DNA from: Neocallimastix lanati (nom. inval.)
Lineage: Eukaryota; Neocallimastigomycota; Neocallimastigomycetes; Neocallimastigales; Neocallimastigaceae
DNA length: 64,000 nucleotides
Assembly: GCA_016946835.1 (NCBI GenBank)
Contig: JACVTC010000014.1
Coordinates: forward strand, 1,376,001-1,440,000
Direction: 5' to 3'
Made by a program: the position numbers and the translations under genes
Notes under the pieces: generated by a model
Told to the model about the DNA's origin: nothing
What the model saw: only the letters and a program-made list of their open reading frames with translations
Databases searched by the model: none
Shown: piece after piece, positions 45,665 through 58,400 of the stretch
Numbering within the stretch: position 1 is the stretch's first letter
Layout: each line of letters begins with the position of its first letter

Positions 45665-48463
45665 TTAAACAGATATCTTTTTATTATCATCAGATGATAC
45701 ATTTATTATATCTTTTGTATTTTTTTGAGTAATAAAGGAAAAGTTTACTTCTTTTATTGGATTTATATTATTTAAACTGGATATTTTTTTCAATTTGGAA
45801 GTAAGTTTTTTAGGGGTTAATTTTTTCTCAAAAATACAATCTATATTTTCAATTTCAACATTACTAGTGTCTCTCATGAAGAATATTCCATAGAGAATGA
45901 AAATGATTACGAAGAAAATTACTAGAATGAAAAGAACGATTCTGAATTCATATATATTTGGTAATATGAGGTAAAATAAGAGACTACATAATTGAGACAT
46001 AAGACATCCAAGGGCTGAACCCGTAACTCTGGCACGAGTTGGGAAAATTTCTGATTGATATATTATAGGAACAGTATTCCATGTACTATTGAAAAGAATA
46101 ACCAATACAGAAGCAAAATAGACATAGAAATTTTTTATTCTATGCATTAAAAATAATAAAGTATTGTAAGCTACCATGATAGCAATTAAACCAGCAAAGA
46201 TGAAATATTTACGATTTTTTTCACTGAAGTAAATATTAATTGGTAGATAGAGGAAAAATTCTGAGAGGAAAAAATATAAAATGTAAAGATAATTACTTAA
46301 AATAGTTTCTCCTAAGAGGTTGAAATAAGAAATAAAAATGGAAAATTGTAATAGTTGCTGGGTAACGTTCATGATAATTATCATTCCAAAATGAGTTTTA
46401 AGTTGACCCCAATATAATTGAAAAATCGAATATTCATTGTATTTTCTAATTTCTCTATTTATTTCTAAGATATGATCTCTTACTATAGGATCAAATTCAA
46501 AATCAGTAAATTGATGATAGGCTAAACTTTCTGATGATGAAGCTTTCGTAATTAATGTGCAGTTTGAAGATTCATTTAATATTGAATTCCTTAAATCCTT
46601 ATTAGAATCCTTATTAGGCTTTTCATTTATTGGGCTTTTTATTGTAACTTTTTTATTCTTAATTTCATTCTTTTTCTTTTTAACGTCAGAATTTGGTCGA
46701 TAGATATCACGGTTAATAATAATTGTCAAATTATTGGAATCAGGATTAACTATTTCCTTTTTACTTTCGTTATTATCATTATAATTATTGGATTCAAAAT
46801 TTATTATTTCCTTTTTACTTTCTTTATTGTCATTATCATTAGAAGTTGATGGTTCTGTAGGGCTATGCTTTAGATTTAAAATTTTTTTACCGAATGTGCC
46901 AATATTGATGATGATATTTGATTTTTTTGATTTAGGAACTAATTGCTTTTTAGTTTTAGAATAAACACGTTGATTGTTATTTAATCTTTGAACTGTAGTA
47001 ATAATATTATAATTTCCATTATCGTTTGTTTTTTGATTTAATATATCAGATAATACGGATTGTTTCTGCATTTCTATTGCTTTTGATGTTACGAAATCCA
47101 TTTGAGGTGATAAATTAGATGATGATACAATTATTGGTTCATTATGATTATTATATATGTCATTAGGTTCACCATTTTTTTTTTGATTTGTGGTCTTTAT
47201 TGTAATGCCTATATTATCATTAATTTTATATTTCATCATATTATTATTAACTGATTCAGATTTTTCTTTTCCATGTCTTTTCATATGCTCTAAATTTTCT
47301 GCTTTTCTTTTTTGTTTTAATGTTGTTGCTATTTCATTATCTTTTTCTTTTTTCATTTTTACTTTTTCATTTTCCTTTTCATTATTATTAATTGAATTAT
47401 TAACTTGATTATTTCTATTAAAATTTTGGTCATCATTGGTTAAAGTTTTAGGTGAAGAAGAATCAACAATACTTTTTTCAGAATTTGAATATATTGAATG
47501 ATTATATATATTTAGTTTTTGTTCTTCTTCACTTGTTATAGGTGAAATTTTATTGTAATTTTTTGATTTCTTTCCATGTAATCCCTTCTTTTCACAATAT
47601 TGATAAATATGTTGAAAAAACGACTCCGGTAAGTTTTCGTCTGGGATAATGAGTAATTTTTTATGGGTATAAAGGCGATAAAGAACTTTAATAGCCTTAT
47701 TATAATTTTTAGAGTAAAAAAGATAACGAGGGGTATTAGGAATGAAAAAAAGAATAATGAGTAAGAAAAAGGTACAAGGGAAGACTCTAACTATTTTAAT
47801 AAAATTATTAGAATAACTTGAAGGGATATATGGAAAAGAAAATGTTTCATAAGAAAATGTTTTTGGATTATGATCTTTATCCCATTGACGTCTCATTTCT
47901 CTTTGTGTCATTGCAAAATTAGCTTGATCATTATTTATTAAATAGATAATTACAATAATGGCTAGTACTCTTCCAAAATATTTCATAGATTGAAAAGTAG
48001 ATATGATTTTTCCTCTTTTTGATTTAGTTGCTATTTCAGCAAGAAATATTGGTGAAATGACTCGTAATATTGCTGTTCCAATACCACCCACAAAATGAAT
48101 ACAATAATAAAAATATCTAGAAGTACTTATATTAAAAATCATTAACAATGATGTTAATGTTATAAGAAAACTTCCAATTATTAAATGACTTTTTCTACTT
48201 ATATAATTTCCTAATCCCCATACTAAGAGCATCCCAAAGAGACCTCCATAAATATAAATTTGAATACTCCAATAAGGATCCCAACCATTTTTAGATCTCG
48301 AATTTTTGATTACTGTTTCATATAAGATTAATGAATAATCTACCGAGAAAAATGTATGAAATGTTTTTGTGTAAAGAATGAAATTTGTTAGGGTATCATA
48401 AAAAAGAATAACGCATCCACTAAATGATATGGATAATATTACTGCTATTATGTATAAATTCAT
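45665..48463 (-). CDS. Sugar-porter-like major facilitator protein with a long central loop
   Basis: Single exon, 932 aa, from the ATG at 48463. Six N-terminal TM helices fall at about 3-24, 66-87, 93-112, 117-142, 161-177 and 226-243, and six more between about 692 and 862. MFS/sugar-porter marks visible: PIFLAEIATKSKRGKI after TM4, NTPRYLFYSKNYNKAI after TM6 (compare PESPRYL), and YQSEIFPTRARVTG near residues 797-810 (compare the E.FP...R..G motif). TM7 has TQQLLQFSIFISYF where transporters normally have a QQ..G.N.. motif, so the sugar-binding Gly and Asn are not evident. The TM6-TM7 loop is about 400 residues (270-675), Asn/Lys/Ser-rich, against about 60 in ordinary sugar porters. It acts in a membrane; the substrate cannot be told. 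It may be a transporter or a transporter-like sensor. Confidence 0.85.
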   Translation of the reverse strand: MNLYIIAVILSISFSGCVILFYDTLTNFILYTKTFHTFFSVDYSLILYETVIKNSRSKNGWDPYWSIQIYIYGGLFGMLLVWGLGNYISRKSHLIIGSFLITLTSLLMIFNISTSRYFYYCIHFVGGIGTAILRVISPIFLAEIATKSKRGKIISTFQSMKYFGRVLAIIVIIYLINNDQANFAMTQREMRRQWDKDHNPKTFSYETFSFPYIPSSYSNNFIKIVRVFPCTFFLLIILFFIPNTPRYLFYSKNYNKAIKVLYRLYTHKKLLIIPDENLPESFFQHIYQYCEKKGLHGKKSKNYNKISPITSEEEQKLNIYNHSIYSNSEKSIVDSSSPKTLTNDDQNFNRNNQVNNSINNNEKENEKVKMKKEKDNEIATTLKQKRKAENLEHMKRHGKEKSESVNNNMMKYKINDNIGITIKTTNQKKNGEPNDIYNNHNEPIIVSSSNLSPQMDFVTSKAIEMQKQSVLSDILNQKTNDNGNYNIITTVQRLNNNQRVYSKTKKQLVPKSKKSNIIINIGTFGKKILNLKHSPTEPSTSNDNDNKESKKEIINFESNNYNDNNESKKEIVNPDSNNLTIIINRDIYRPNSDVKKKKNEIKNKKVTIKSPINEKPNKDSNKDLRNSILNESSNCTLITKASSSESLAYHQFTDFEFDPIVRDHILEINREIRKYNEYSIFQLYWGQLKTHFGMIIIMNVTQQLLQFSIFISYFNLLGETILSNYLYILYFFLSEFFLYLPINIYFSEKNRKYFIFAGLIAIMVAYNTLLFLMHRIKNFYVYFASVLVILFNSTWNTVPIIYQSEIFPTRARVTGSALGCLMSQLCSLLFYLILPNIYEFRIVLFILVIFFVIIFILYGIFFMRDTSNVEIENIDCIFEKKLTPKKLTSKLKKISSLNNINPIKEVNFSFITQKNTKDIINVSSDDNKKISV

Positions 48464-49097
48464 ACCTTTTTTATTTATTATTTTTTATTTATTTATTTTT
48501 TTTATTTTTTTTTATTCTTTTTTTTATATATTCAATATTTCCAATAAAATTTTATATACTATATATCTTCATAAAATAAAATTATTATTTCTATTTTATT
48601 TTCTTTTTTTTTTTTTTTTTTTTATTATTGCTATGATTTGGTAATTATATAGTTATATATTTACTTAAATAAAACATAATATTTAAATATTATTTAGTAT
48701 TTCATTATTATTAATATATAATATTAATATATATATTGAATATATGTATTTTTAATCATCTATAATACATAATAGATTTGATCAAAATTTTAATTTAATA
48801 TATATATTTATTTCCCTTTACTGTACATGGTAATTAATATGTATTAAAATTATAAATATATATGCATATATTTTTTTTTATTAAGATTTTTAAAAATAAA
48901 TTAAAGATACAGGATATTATTATTATCTATTATTATTATTATACAAGAATTCTTTATTGAATAATAATATTTTTGATATTAAAGTTCGTGATGAAATATA
49001 TTTAGAAGTAATGTAGATATTTTTAATATAAAATTGTTTTTCTTTAAATCCTATAATAACTTTATTTATATATATTATATATAAAAAAAATTTAATA

Positions 49098-49167
<70 letters not shown>

Positions 49168-50538
49168 ATTTGAATATAATAGAAAATAGAAAAATTTTAA
49201 ATTAGGTTAAAATATCATAATTTATTATTTATTTTATAAAAAATTGAAAAATATGTCAAAATAAATTTTTAAATATATTTTATATATATAGAAAAACTTT
49301 GAAAAGCTAAAAAAAAAAAAAAAAATAGAATAAAAAAATTTTTAAAATCTTTTAATACATAAATTACAAGCTTTAAATAGTTAATAGTACATATATATAC
49401 TGAAATAATTATAATAATAATATATATATATCCATGAATAATAATTATTATTCTAAAATATTAGTTAATAAAAATTTTAATTATATTTATTTATTATACT
49501 AAAAATTGGATAAATATATTTAAAGAAACCGCTTTCTGATTTAAGCCTTCTCTATTTCTCAAAAGGCAATGTTCTATTTTAGTTTAAACCATTAAAGATA
49601 AATTATTTTAAGAAAAGTTTTAAATGCTATAAGAATTCAAAATAATTATTATGATTGATTTATTTATTATAAATTCGATCTTTCATTTTATTATTATATT
49701 ATTTTTTATATAATATTGTAGTATTAAATATTTTATATATTTATGTATGTTATTTATTATAAAAAATATTAATATTTATTTCATTTGTTAATAATATGAA
49801 AAGAAATTTACAAAAAATATAGATAATTTATAAAAATAAATTAAAATTCACTTAATTTGTACTATGTCATAATGTCATCATTAAAATATTACCATACTTT
49901 AAAAAAAAAAAAAAACATTTAATATATTAATATAACTAAATAACAGTTATTATTTATTATATATTTATTACTTGTTATTATTACATTTAATTATGTTATT
50001 TCAAATTAAATTATAGTGTTTAAATATAAATATCTTTAAATTATTAAATAATTTTTTTTTTTTTCTTTTTACATATTAGTAATTAATAATATATTACCAA
50101 AAAGCATTGATTATAATTTTTTAAAGAAAATTAAAAAGATTATATGTATATAATTCCATATTATATATAAATTAATGTTCATATATTATACAAATTTTTT
50201 TATGAAAATATTTTTATTATATATAAAAATTATATATGAAAAATAATATAAATTAATAAATATATATTAAATTTAAAAGATATATATATATTTTTATTTA
50301 TATTTTTAAATGATAGTGATAATAAGAGTATGATTTTAAAAGTACATTATTATATTTATTATTAATTAGAAAAAAAAAGTTATTTGATAATAAAAAATTT
50401 TCACATCTAATTTAATATATACTTTCATTATTCATATATTAAATGAGAATAATAGGGTAATTTAACTATTTTATATTTTTATATATGTACTCTTTTTGTG
50501 TGTAACATTTTACATGAGTAAAAAATGTTAGGAGATAT

Positions 50539-50572
<34 letters not shown>

Positions 50573-50699
50573 ATAAAATAAAATAAAATAAATATAAAAC
50601 TGTCTATATTTTATAAATATTTGTGGAGTAAATTATACCTCTATTATTTGTATGTTAATATATAAAAAATTTATAATGTAATAAACGTTATTATTACTA

Positions 50700-50732
<33 letters not shown>

Positions 50733-50783
50733 TAATACGAAAAATTTTGTTAATTCAATAAATTTATACTTAATAATTTATAC

Positions 50784-50832
<49 letters not shown>

Positions 50833-53800
50833 TTGTATATTTTTCTTATTATTAATGCATAATTTAGTTCAATAATTTAAATATATAATAAGCATTAGAG
50901 AATTTAAAATAAATTCATTTGAATATAAATAATATATGCAAGTTTATTTTATATTATAACTTTTTATTTTTAAATATGGAATAATAATTACTTTTTAAAA
51001 TTTGATTGTTTTAATTAATTCATAATATATTTCTATATTTCTAATAATTGAATACTATTATTATTATTATTATTGTGAAATTTATTATTAATATATTATG
51101 TATATACTTATTCATATAATTTATTTCCCATTTTTTTTTTTTTAATTAGTATTAATTACTACCTTAGAAAATGTTTAAAATATATATATATTCCTTTTTT
51201 GGTAATCAAAAGCCAGATAAAAAGGAAATCTTCGAAACTTAATAAAAAGTTAATATTTTTATATATTGAATATGAATTGAACATAATATATTTTTGTAAT
51301 TTAATTTTGTATTTATCTTCTAAATATAAAAATATTATTAATTTTTAATTGTTTATTTTTTAGATTAATTTTTTTATTATATTTTGTGTAACAATAAAAA
51401 TTTTAATTTAATAAATTTTCCTTTTTTTTAATAAAAAAATCTTATCAAAATTTTAAATTAAAAAAGAAAAGAGATAAAAAACTTTTGATAAAAATATGAG
51501 ATAATATTATTTAAATTAAAATTATCTTTTAACTATATCAATTCGATTAAAATATAATCCTAACTTTTTCAAAATAAAAAATTATAGTACATTTGGTATT
51601 TGCATATTTTATAATTCAAGTTTCTAATAATAATGTATTTGTAAAAGGTATTATGTGTTATTTAAGATGAGATTAAAAAAAAATTAGAGTATTAAATAAT
51701 AATATTTTTATTATTAATATTAATTACATTATGACTTTTTTTTTTTGTTTTTGTACTTTTGAAAGGAAAATAATAAAGTTGAAATAATTAGAAAAAATAG
51801 GGTATTAAAATCCAAATGATGAGATACATTAATAAATAACTAAATTTTATTGATTATTTACAATTTATATAATAATACATAAAAATGTCTTAACGGTAAA
51901 AGAAAAAATAATAATACTTTGAATTATTAAAATAAGAAATATTTTATTTTATATATATATATAAAAGAAATTCAATTTATAATAATTAGTATAATTTTAT
52001 GTTTATATATATTTTTTTATTAACGTTATTAATAGTATTATAAATTATAAATATTTATTACTATTATTATAAATATTAGAACTATTCTAATAGAATAATA
52101 TTGATTATAATTTAACTATGGTTAATAAAAATTGTTAATTGTTATTATTTCTTCTAATGTAAAGTGTAATTATTCTATTAATGTTATATATTTTTAATAT
52201 TCTTTATATAACTTTCTCTTTTTTAATTTTATTTTTGTGTTATATAATTTTTTTAATAATTATTTTTTTGTTTTTTTATCAATATTTTTTTTTTTTTTTA
52301 AAATTTTTAAAATTATAAATTTAATTTATTTAAATTAAAAATATTATCAAAAAATAAAAAAAATTATAGATTTTACTATTTTTGTTGAAGTCATTCAATA
52401 TATTATAATAAATAGCTTATCAATAAAAATTACATAGAAACAAAAAATAATATTTATATAAATATAATGATAATATATTTTCTATATATTTTTTAATTTT
52501 TTTTTTATCAAAAATTTTTAATTAAAATAAAATTATCTCTCTAAAATTATTTAATTTCATTATCTCTCTCTTTTTATTTATTTTTACAAATTATAATTTG
52601 TAAATTATTAATTTATATTTATCATTTATAATTTTATATTTTATGTATAATTATTATATTATATTATTTTTTATTATATATTCATATCTCCAATTTCTTT
52701 TTTTTCTTTTTTCTTTTTTTATCAAAAGTCTTTAATGCTTTTTTCTCCTATTTTTATTTATCACATTTTGATTCAATGAATTTTCAGATAATAATGATGA
52801 TAATAATATATATATATCTAATATTTATAATACTATAGTATACTATATTTAATATTTGAGTAGAATCTTAATATAAAATAATATTATTAATAAATTATTA
52901 ATTGCATTATTAATTTGGTATCTTTATATTTTTTATTTTATTTTGTATTGTATTTGTTATTTTATTTTTTATTTTTACATTTTTTTTTTGTTTTATAAGT
53001 TCTATAAAATATTAAAATGTTAATATAAAAAAATTGTATTAGTAATTCTTTTTTATTATAATTTATTATATATTTGTATTAAATTATTAATAAACTTAAA
53101 TTATTAATTTTTTATTCACTTTTTTTAAGTCAATAATTAAAAATTGAAATCATAAAGTTTAAGTTATTTAAATTTTTGGTTATTTTAGCTATTGATAAGT
53201 TTAATTTAATTTTTATTTATTTAATATTAATTCAAAGTACACTGCACAAATATATCATAATAAACTATCAATATTAGATCATTTATATTAGATTATATAT
53301 CATGATTGGTAGATTTATAGTTACAGGAGTGGAGTAATTTTGTATTTAGAATCAATTGTGGAGTATATATATAATAAAATGATAATATGTAATAACCAAG
53401 TTTGTAAAGGTTAAAACATAAATAATAATTATCATGATGATGATTTAATATGAATAATTAATATGCTTTTTTTTTTTTTTTTTATTAATATGATATTCAT
53501 TATATAATTTTTTTTTAATTCTATAATATTTAGTCAATAAGAAATAAAAATGAGAAAATAAATAAAAAAATAAATATAAAAAGAATAATAAAGAAATTAT
53601 GGTTTATATATTATCAACTTAAGTATTAATTATATTATTACTATAGTTATTGAGACGTATACATCATTCATGAGTGATCATTGATGAAAACATATATCAA
53701 TAGTTATTATTTATTTTAATTTAATTTAAATACAATAAATAATAATAAATCCTTTTGATGAATATTGCAAATTAGTGTGGTACTACTATACTACTTAATA

Positions 53801-55473
53801 ATAATTAATAAATATAATAACAATTTTGTGAATATTTATATACTATAGTATAAATAATATATATATATAAATATAAATATTTAAACTATTTTATTAAATG
53901 CTTTATTTTGAAATGTTGTTATGCCATCATTCAAATGGTAAAAAATTTTATTGCTTAAAATATATTATATTATTATTACTATTAAAAAGTTAATTGTCCA
54001 TCTATTGTTATATTTTAATCATTAAAAAGCATAATTATGTTAATAATTGAAAAATGGAATAGAAATATATATAAATGCAATTATTAATAATTATAATATA
54101 ATATATTTGTATTTGTATATAGTTTTTATCAGCAAAAGAGTTTATGTTGATTTTTTTTTTATGATTATTATTATTTTTTATTAATTGATACTATTTTTTT
54201 TTTTTTTTACTAATTTAAGATGTGATGAATCAATTCTTAATATTGTACTTCTACTTTTTATCGATGAATTTAAATTATTAAATAAAACTATATATTATAA
54301 TATATATTTTTTATTTAACAAAAAAAAAGAGTCAAATAAAATAATAAAATAATAATAGTATAACAATATATATAAATAGTTTATTTATTATAAGAGATTT
54401 TTTAAATATATTTTTTTTTTATTAAAAAAAAAAAACAAAAAGTAAAAAGAGAATTTAATGATATAATATAATAATATATATAAATAGTATATTTATTATG
54501 ATAGATTTTAAATAATCTAATTAATTATAAATATATTTTAATATACATTAATATATTTGGAATTATTAAATAATTTAGATTTAAATTGAATAGTATATTA
54601 ATATATAAATAATTAATAAATAAAATCTTTATTTTATTTTATATATGTATTAATTTTTTTTCTTTTTTTTTTTTTTTATATAAAAGATAAAAAAAAGTTC
54701 TCGTCTTTATTCTTCTGATTTTTTTTCTTCAATTTTTATATATAACATTATTACAATTTGTAATAATACTTTAATAAGCTGTAAATTAAATATATATAAT
54801 AAAACCATATTAATTATTAATAAAAGATAATTTTATTATTATATCAATAAATATATATATTTTTTTGTTTGTAAAATAAAAAATATATAATTCAATAATA
54901 ATTATTGATAAAAACAAAACTGAAAAATATAATGTACTAAGATAAAGTATAAATTTATTTACTTAAAAAACTAAATTACCGTGAAAGATATATTTAAAGT
55001 AATAAGGGGTAAATATAGTAAAAATTTATATTATAAAAAGTAATATATATATATATATATGTATATTTGTATTAAAATTATAAAGAAAAACGACTTTTAA
55101 ATAAAATAATAATAAAAATAAAAAAAAAGAAATAATAATAGATACCTAAATATAAAATGTATTAATACCATTTTATTTATTTATATAAAATAATTTAGAA
55201 AACATTTATTATTATTTTTATTAATTTTTTAATAATTTTTGATAGTGTGTGTGTATTATTTAAAAATTTTTAAAAATATTAAGATATATATTAATTTTTA
55301 ATACTAAATAAATATTTAAGGTCAGTATGTGCGATATATAATAAAATTATTATAAATATAATATTATAAAAAAAGATAAGTAATTATATTAATGAAAATT
55401 TGCATATTATTGATTTTAAAATAGATAATATAATAAATTTAAAATTAAATAAAAAAAAAAAACAATATCAAAA
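48464..55473. other. Seven-kilobase AT-rich gene desert
   Basis: Between divergent genes (transporter, minus; glutamate synthase, plus). No ORF over about 60 codons apart from low-complexity frames, and no tRNA-like cloverleaf noticed. Contains (TA)n near 49099-49120, poly-T near 49121-49163, poly-A near 50540-50570, poly-T near 50701-50727 and poly-T of about 45 near 50787-50831. A few slightly GC-richer patches (about 49525-49570, 51190-51240) have no recognisable content. Confidence 0.6.
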
Positions 55474-58400
55474 ATGAGAGACTATAAAGAAAAAGAGTTT
55501 CAATCATGGGCAGACGTATTACCAAAGAAACAAGGTCTTTATGATCCAGAAAATGAAAAAGATTCTTGTGGTGTAGGTTTTGTTGTCAGTATAAAAGGTG
55601 AACGTTCTAATGATATTTTAGCTAAGGGTAAGCCTTTGCTTTGTAATATGACCCACAGAGGTGCAGTTTCTGCTGATCCAAGAGATGGTGATGGTGCAGG
55701 TGTTATGACTGGTATTCCATATGAATTCTTTGCTGAAGAAATTAAAGAAAACTTCAATATTGAATTACCACCTCCAGGCCAATATGCTGCTGGTAATGTA
55801 TTCTTTAATCCAGAGAAAAAAACTTTACAGGAAAGTAAAGAAGCCTTTGAAGGTTTTGCTAGTGATCTCGGTTTAATTGTTCTTTGTTGGCGTGTTGTAC
55901 CAACCGATAATTCTATGTTAGGTCCATCTACTCTCTCTAAAGAACCAGCTATTCTTCAACCGTTCATTACTCTTGCTTCTAGTTCCGATAATTCTAATAC
56001 TTTTGATATGACCTATTTCGAAAGACAATTATTCTTCTTAAGAAAACAAACTACTCATGCTCTTTCCATTAAGGATTGGTTCTACATTTGTTCTCTTTCT
56101 AATAAAACTATTGTTTATAAGGGTCTTTTCACTCCAGTTCAAGTCTATAACTACTATCGTGATTTAAATAGACCAAATTATCTTACTCACTTTGCTCTTG
56201 TTCACTCCCGTTTCTCGACAAATACTTTCCCAAGTTGGGATAGAGCTCAACCTATGAGATGGTGTGCTCATAATGGTGAAATCAACACTTTACGTGGTAA
56301 TAAAAATTGGATGCGTGCTCGTGAAGGTGTTATGAAATCAGCTGCTTTTGGTAAAAAGATTGAAGATATCTATCCAATTATTGAAGTCGGTGGTTCTGAT
56401 TCTGCTGCATTTGATAATGTCTTAGAATTATTAGTTATTAATGGAGCTTTAACTATGCCAGAAGCTATTATGATTATGATTCCTGAAGCTACATCACCAA
56501 CTATTGAAATGGAAACTTACAAGCGTGACTTTTATAGATGGGCTTCTTGTATTATGGAACCATGGGATGGTCCAGCTTTATTTACTTTCTCTGATGGTCG
56601 TTATGTTGGGGCCAATTTAGATCGTAATGGTTTACGTCCATGCCGTTACTATGTTACAAAGGATGATATTATGATTTGTGCTAGTGAAGTTGGAGCCGTT
56701 ACTACTGAACCTGAAGATGTTACCTCTAAGGGTAGATTAATGCCAGGAAGAATGCTTTTAGTTGATACTCAGGAGGGTAAAATTATTGATGATGGTGAAT
56801 TGAAGAAAGCTATTTGTAATAAGCATGACTTTGGTTCATGGATCGAAAATAATATGATTAGACTTGGTGATGTCGTTAAATATGCTAAAAATAATTACTA
56901 TTTCAAGCCAAATGTTTTAGATAATACAACCTTTGCTAAGGATCCAAGAGCTATAGCTTTCGGTTATACTCATGAACAAATTAATATGCTTTTCTCTCCT
57001 ATCTTTAATGATGGTAAAGAAGCTCTCGGCAGTATGGGTAATGATCAACCATTGGCTTGTCTTTCACTTCAACCACGTCTTCCATATGACTACTTTAGAG
57101 AACTTTTCGCTCAAGTTACCAATCCACCAATCGATCCAATTCGTGAGGAAATTATTATGTCTTTAGGTTGTGCAGTTGGTCCAGAAGGTAATATCTTAGA
57201 AGTTACCGAAGAACAATGTCAACGTCTCTTCCTTCCATCTCCATTTATTTCTATCGATGAACTTTCTGCTATTAAGGATATGGATAAAATGGATTCTTCT
57301 TGGAAAGTAAAAACTATTGATATTACTTATCCAAAGGAAGAAGGAATTGATGGTTACATTCATACCTTAGATCGTATATGTGAAGAAGCTACTCAAGCTA
57401 TTAATGAAGGTTATAAGATTGCTGTTCTTTCCGATAGAAATACCTCTAAGAGAAGAGTTTCAATTTCCACTTTAATTGCTGTAGGTGGTGTTCATCATCA
57501 TCTTGTTAGACACAAGTTACGTTCTCGTATTGCATTAATTGCTGAAACTGCTGAAGCACGTGAAGTTCATCATTTCTGTGTTTTAGTTGGTTATGGTGCT
57601 GATGGTATTTGTCCATACCTTGCTCTTGAAATTATGTTCAAGTTACATCGTGAAGGTTTAGTTAAGGAAGGAGTAAGTCGTGAGAAGATTGTTGAAAACT
57701 ATCGTGATGTGGTTAACCATGGAATCTTGAAGGTTATGTCAAAGATGGGTATTTCTACTTTACAATCCTATAAGGGTGCACAAATTTTCGAAGCTCTCGG
57801 TGTGGACTCTTCTGTGGTAAATCGTTGTTTCGTTGGTACTGCTTCTCGTATTAAGGGGGTTGATTTTGAAATTTTAGCTATTGATGCTCTCTATCTTCAT
57901 GATAGAGCTTGGCCTACACGTACCACTGCTAAATTAAGAACTCTTCCAGAATCTGGTGATTATCACTGGAGACATGGTGGTGAATATCGTGTGAATACTC
58001 CTAAAGCCGTTGCTGAATTACAAGATGCTGTTCGTAATAAGAATGATAGTGCCTATAAACGTTACTCTGAAAAATCTCAAGAAGCTATTAAAAACTGTAC
58101 TTTACGTGGTCTCTTAGAGTTCAAAAAGAATACTGATTCTATTCCAATTGAATTCGTAGAACCATGGACTAGTATTGTTAAAAGATTCTGTACTGGTGCT
58201 ATGTCCTATGGTTCCATTTCCTATGAAGCTCACACCACTTTAGCTATTGCAATGAACCGTTTAGGCGGTAAGAGTAACACTGGTGAGGGTGGTGAAGATC
58301 CAGAAAGATTTACTAAACTTGAAAATGGAGATTCTTTACGTTCTGCTATTAAGCAAGTAGCTTCTGGTCGTTTCGGTGTAACCAGTCATTACCTTTCTGA

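Noticed and set aside
48464-55473. Possible hidden multi-exon gene in the 7-kb desert
   Set aside because: No stretch showed codon-like composition or the GC increase seen in every other exon of this window.
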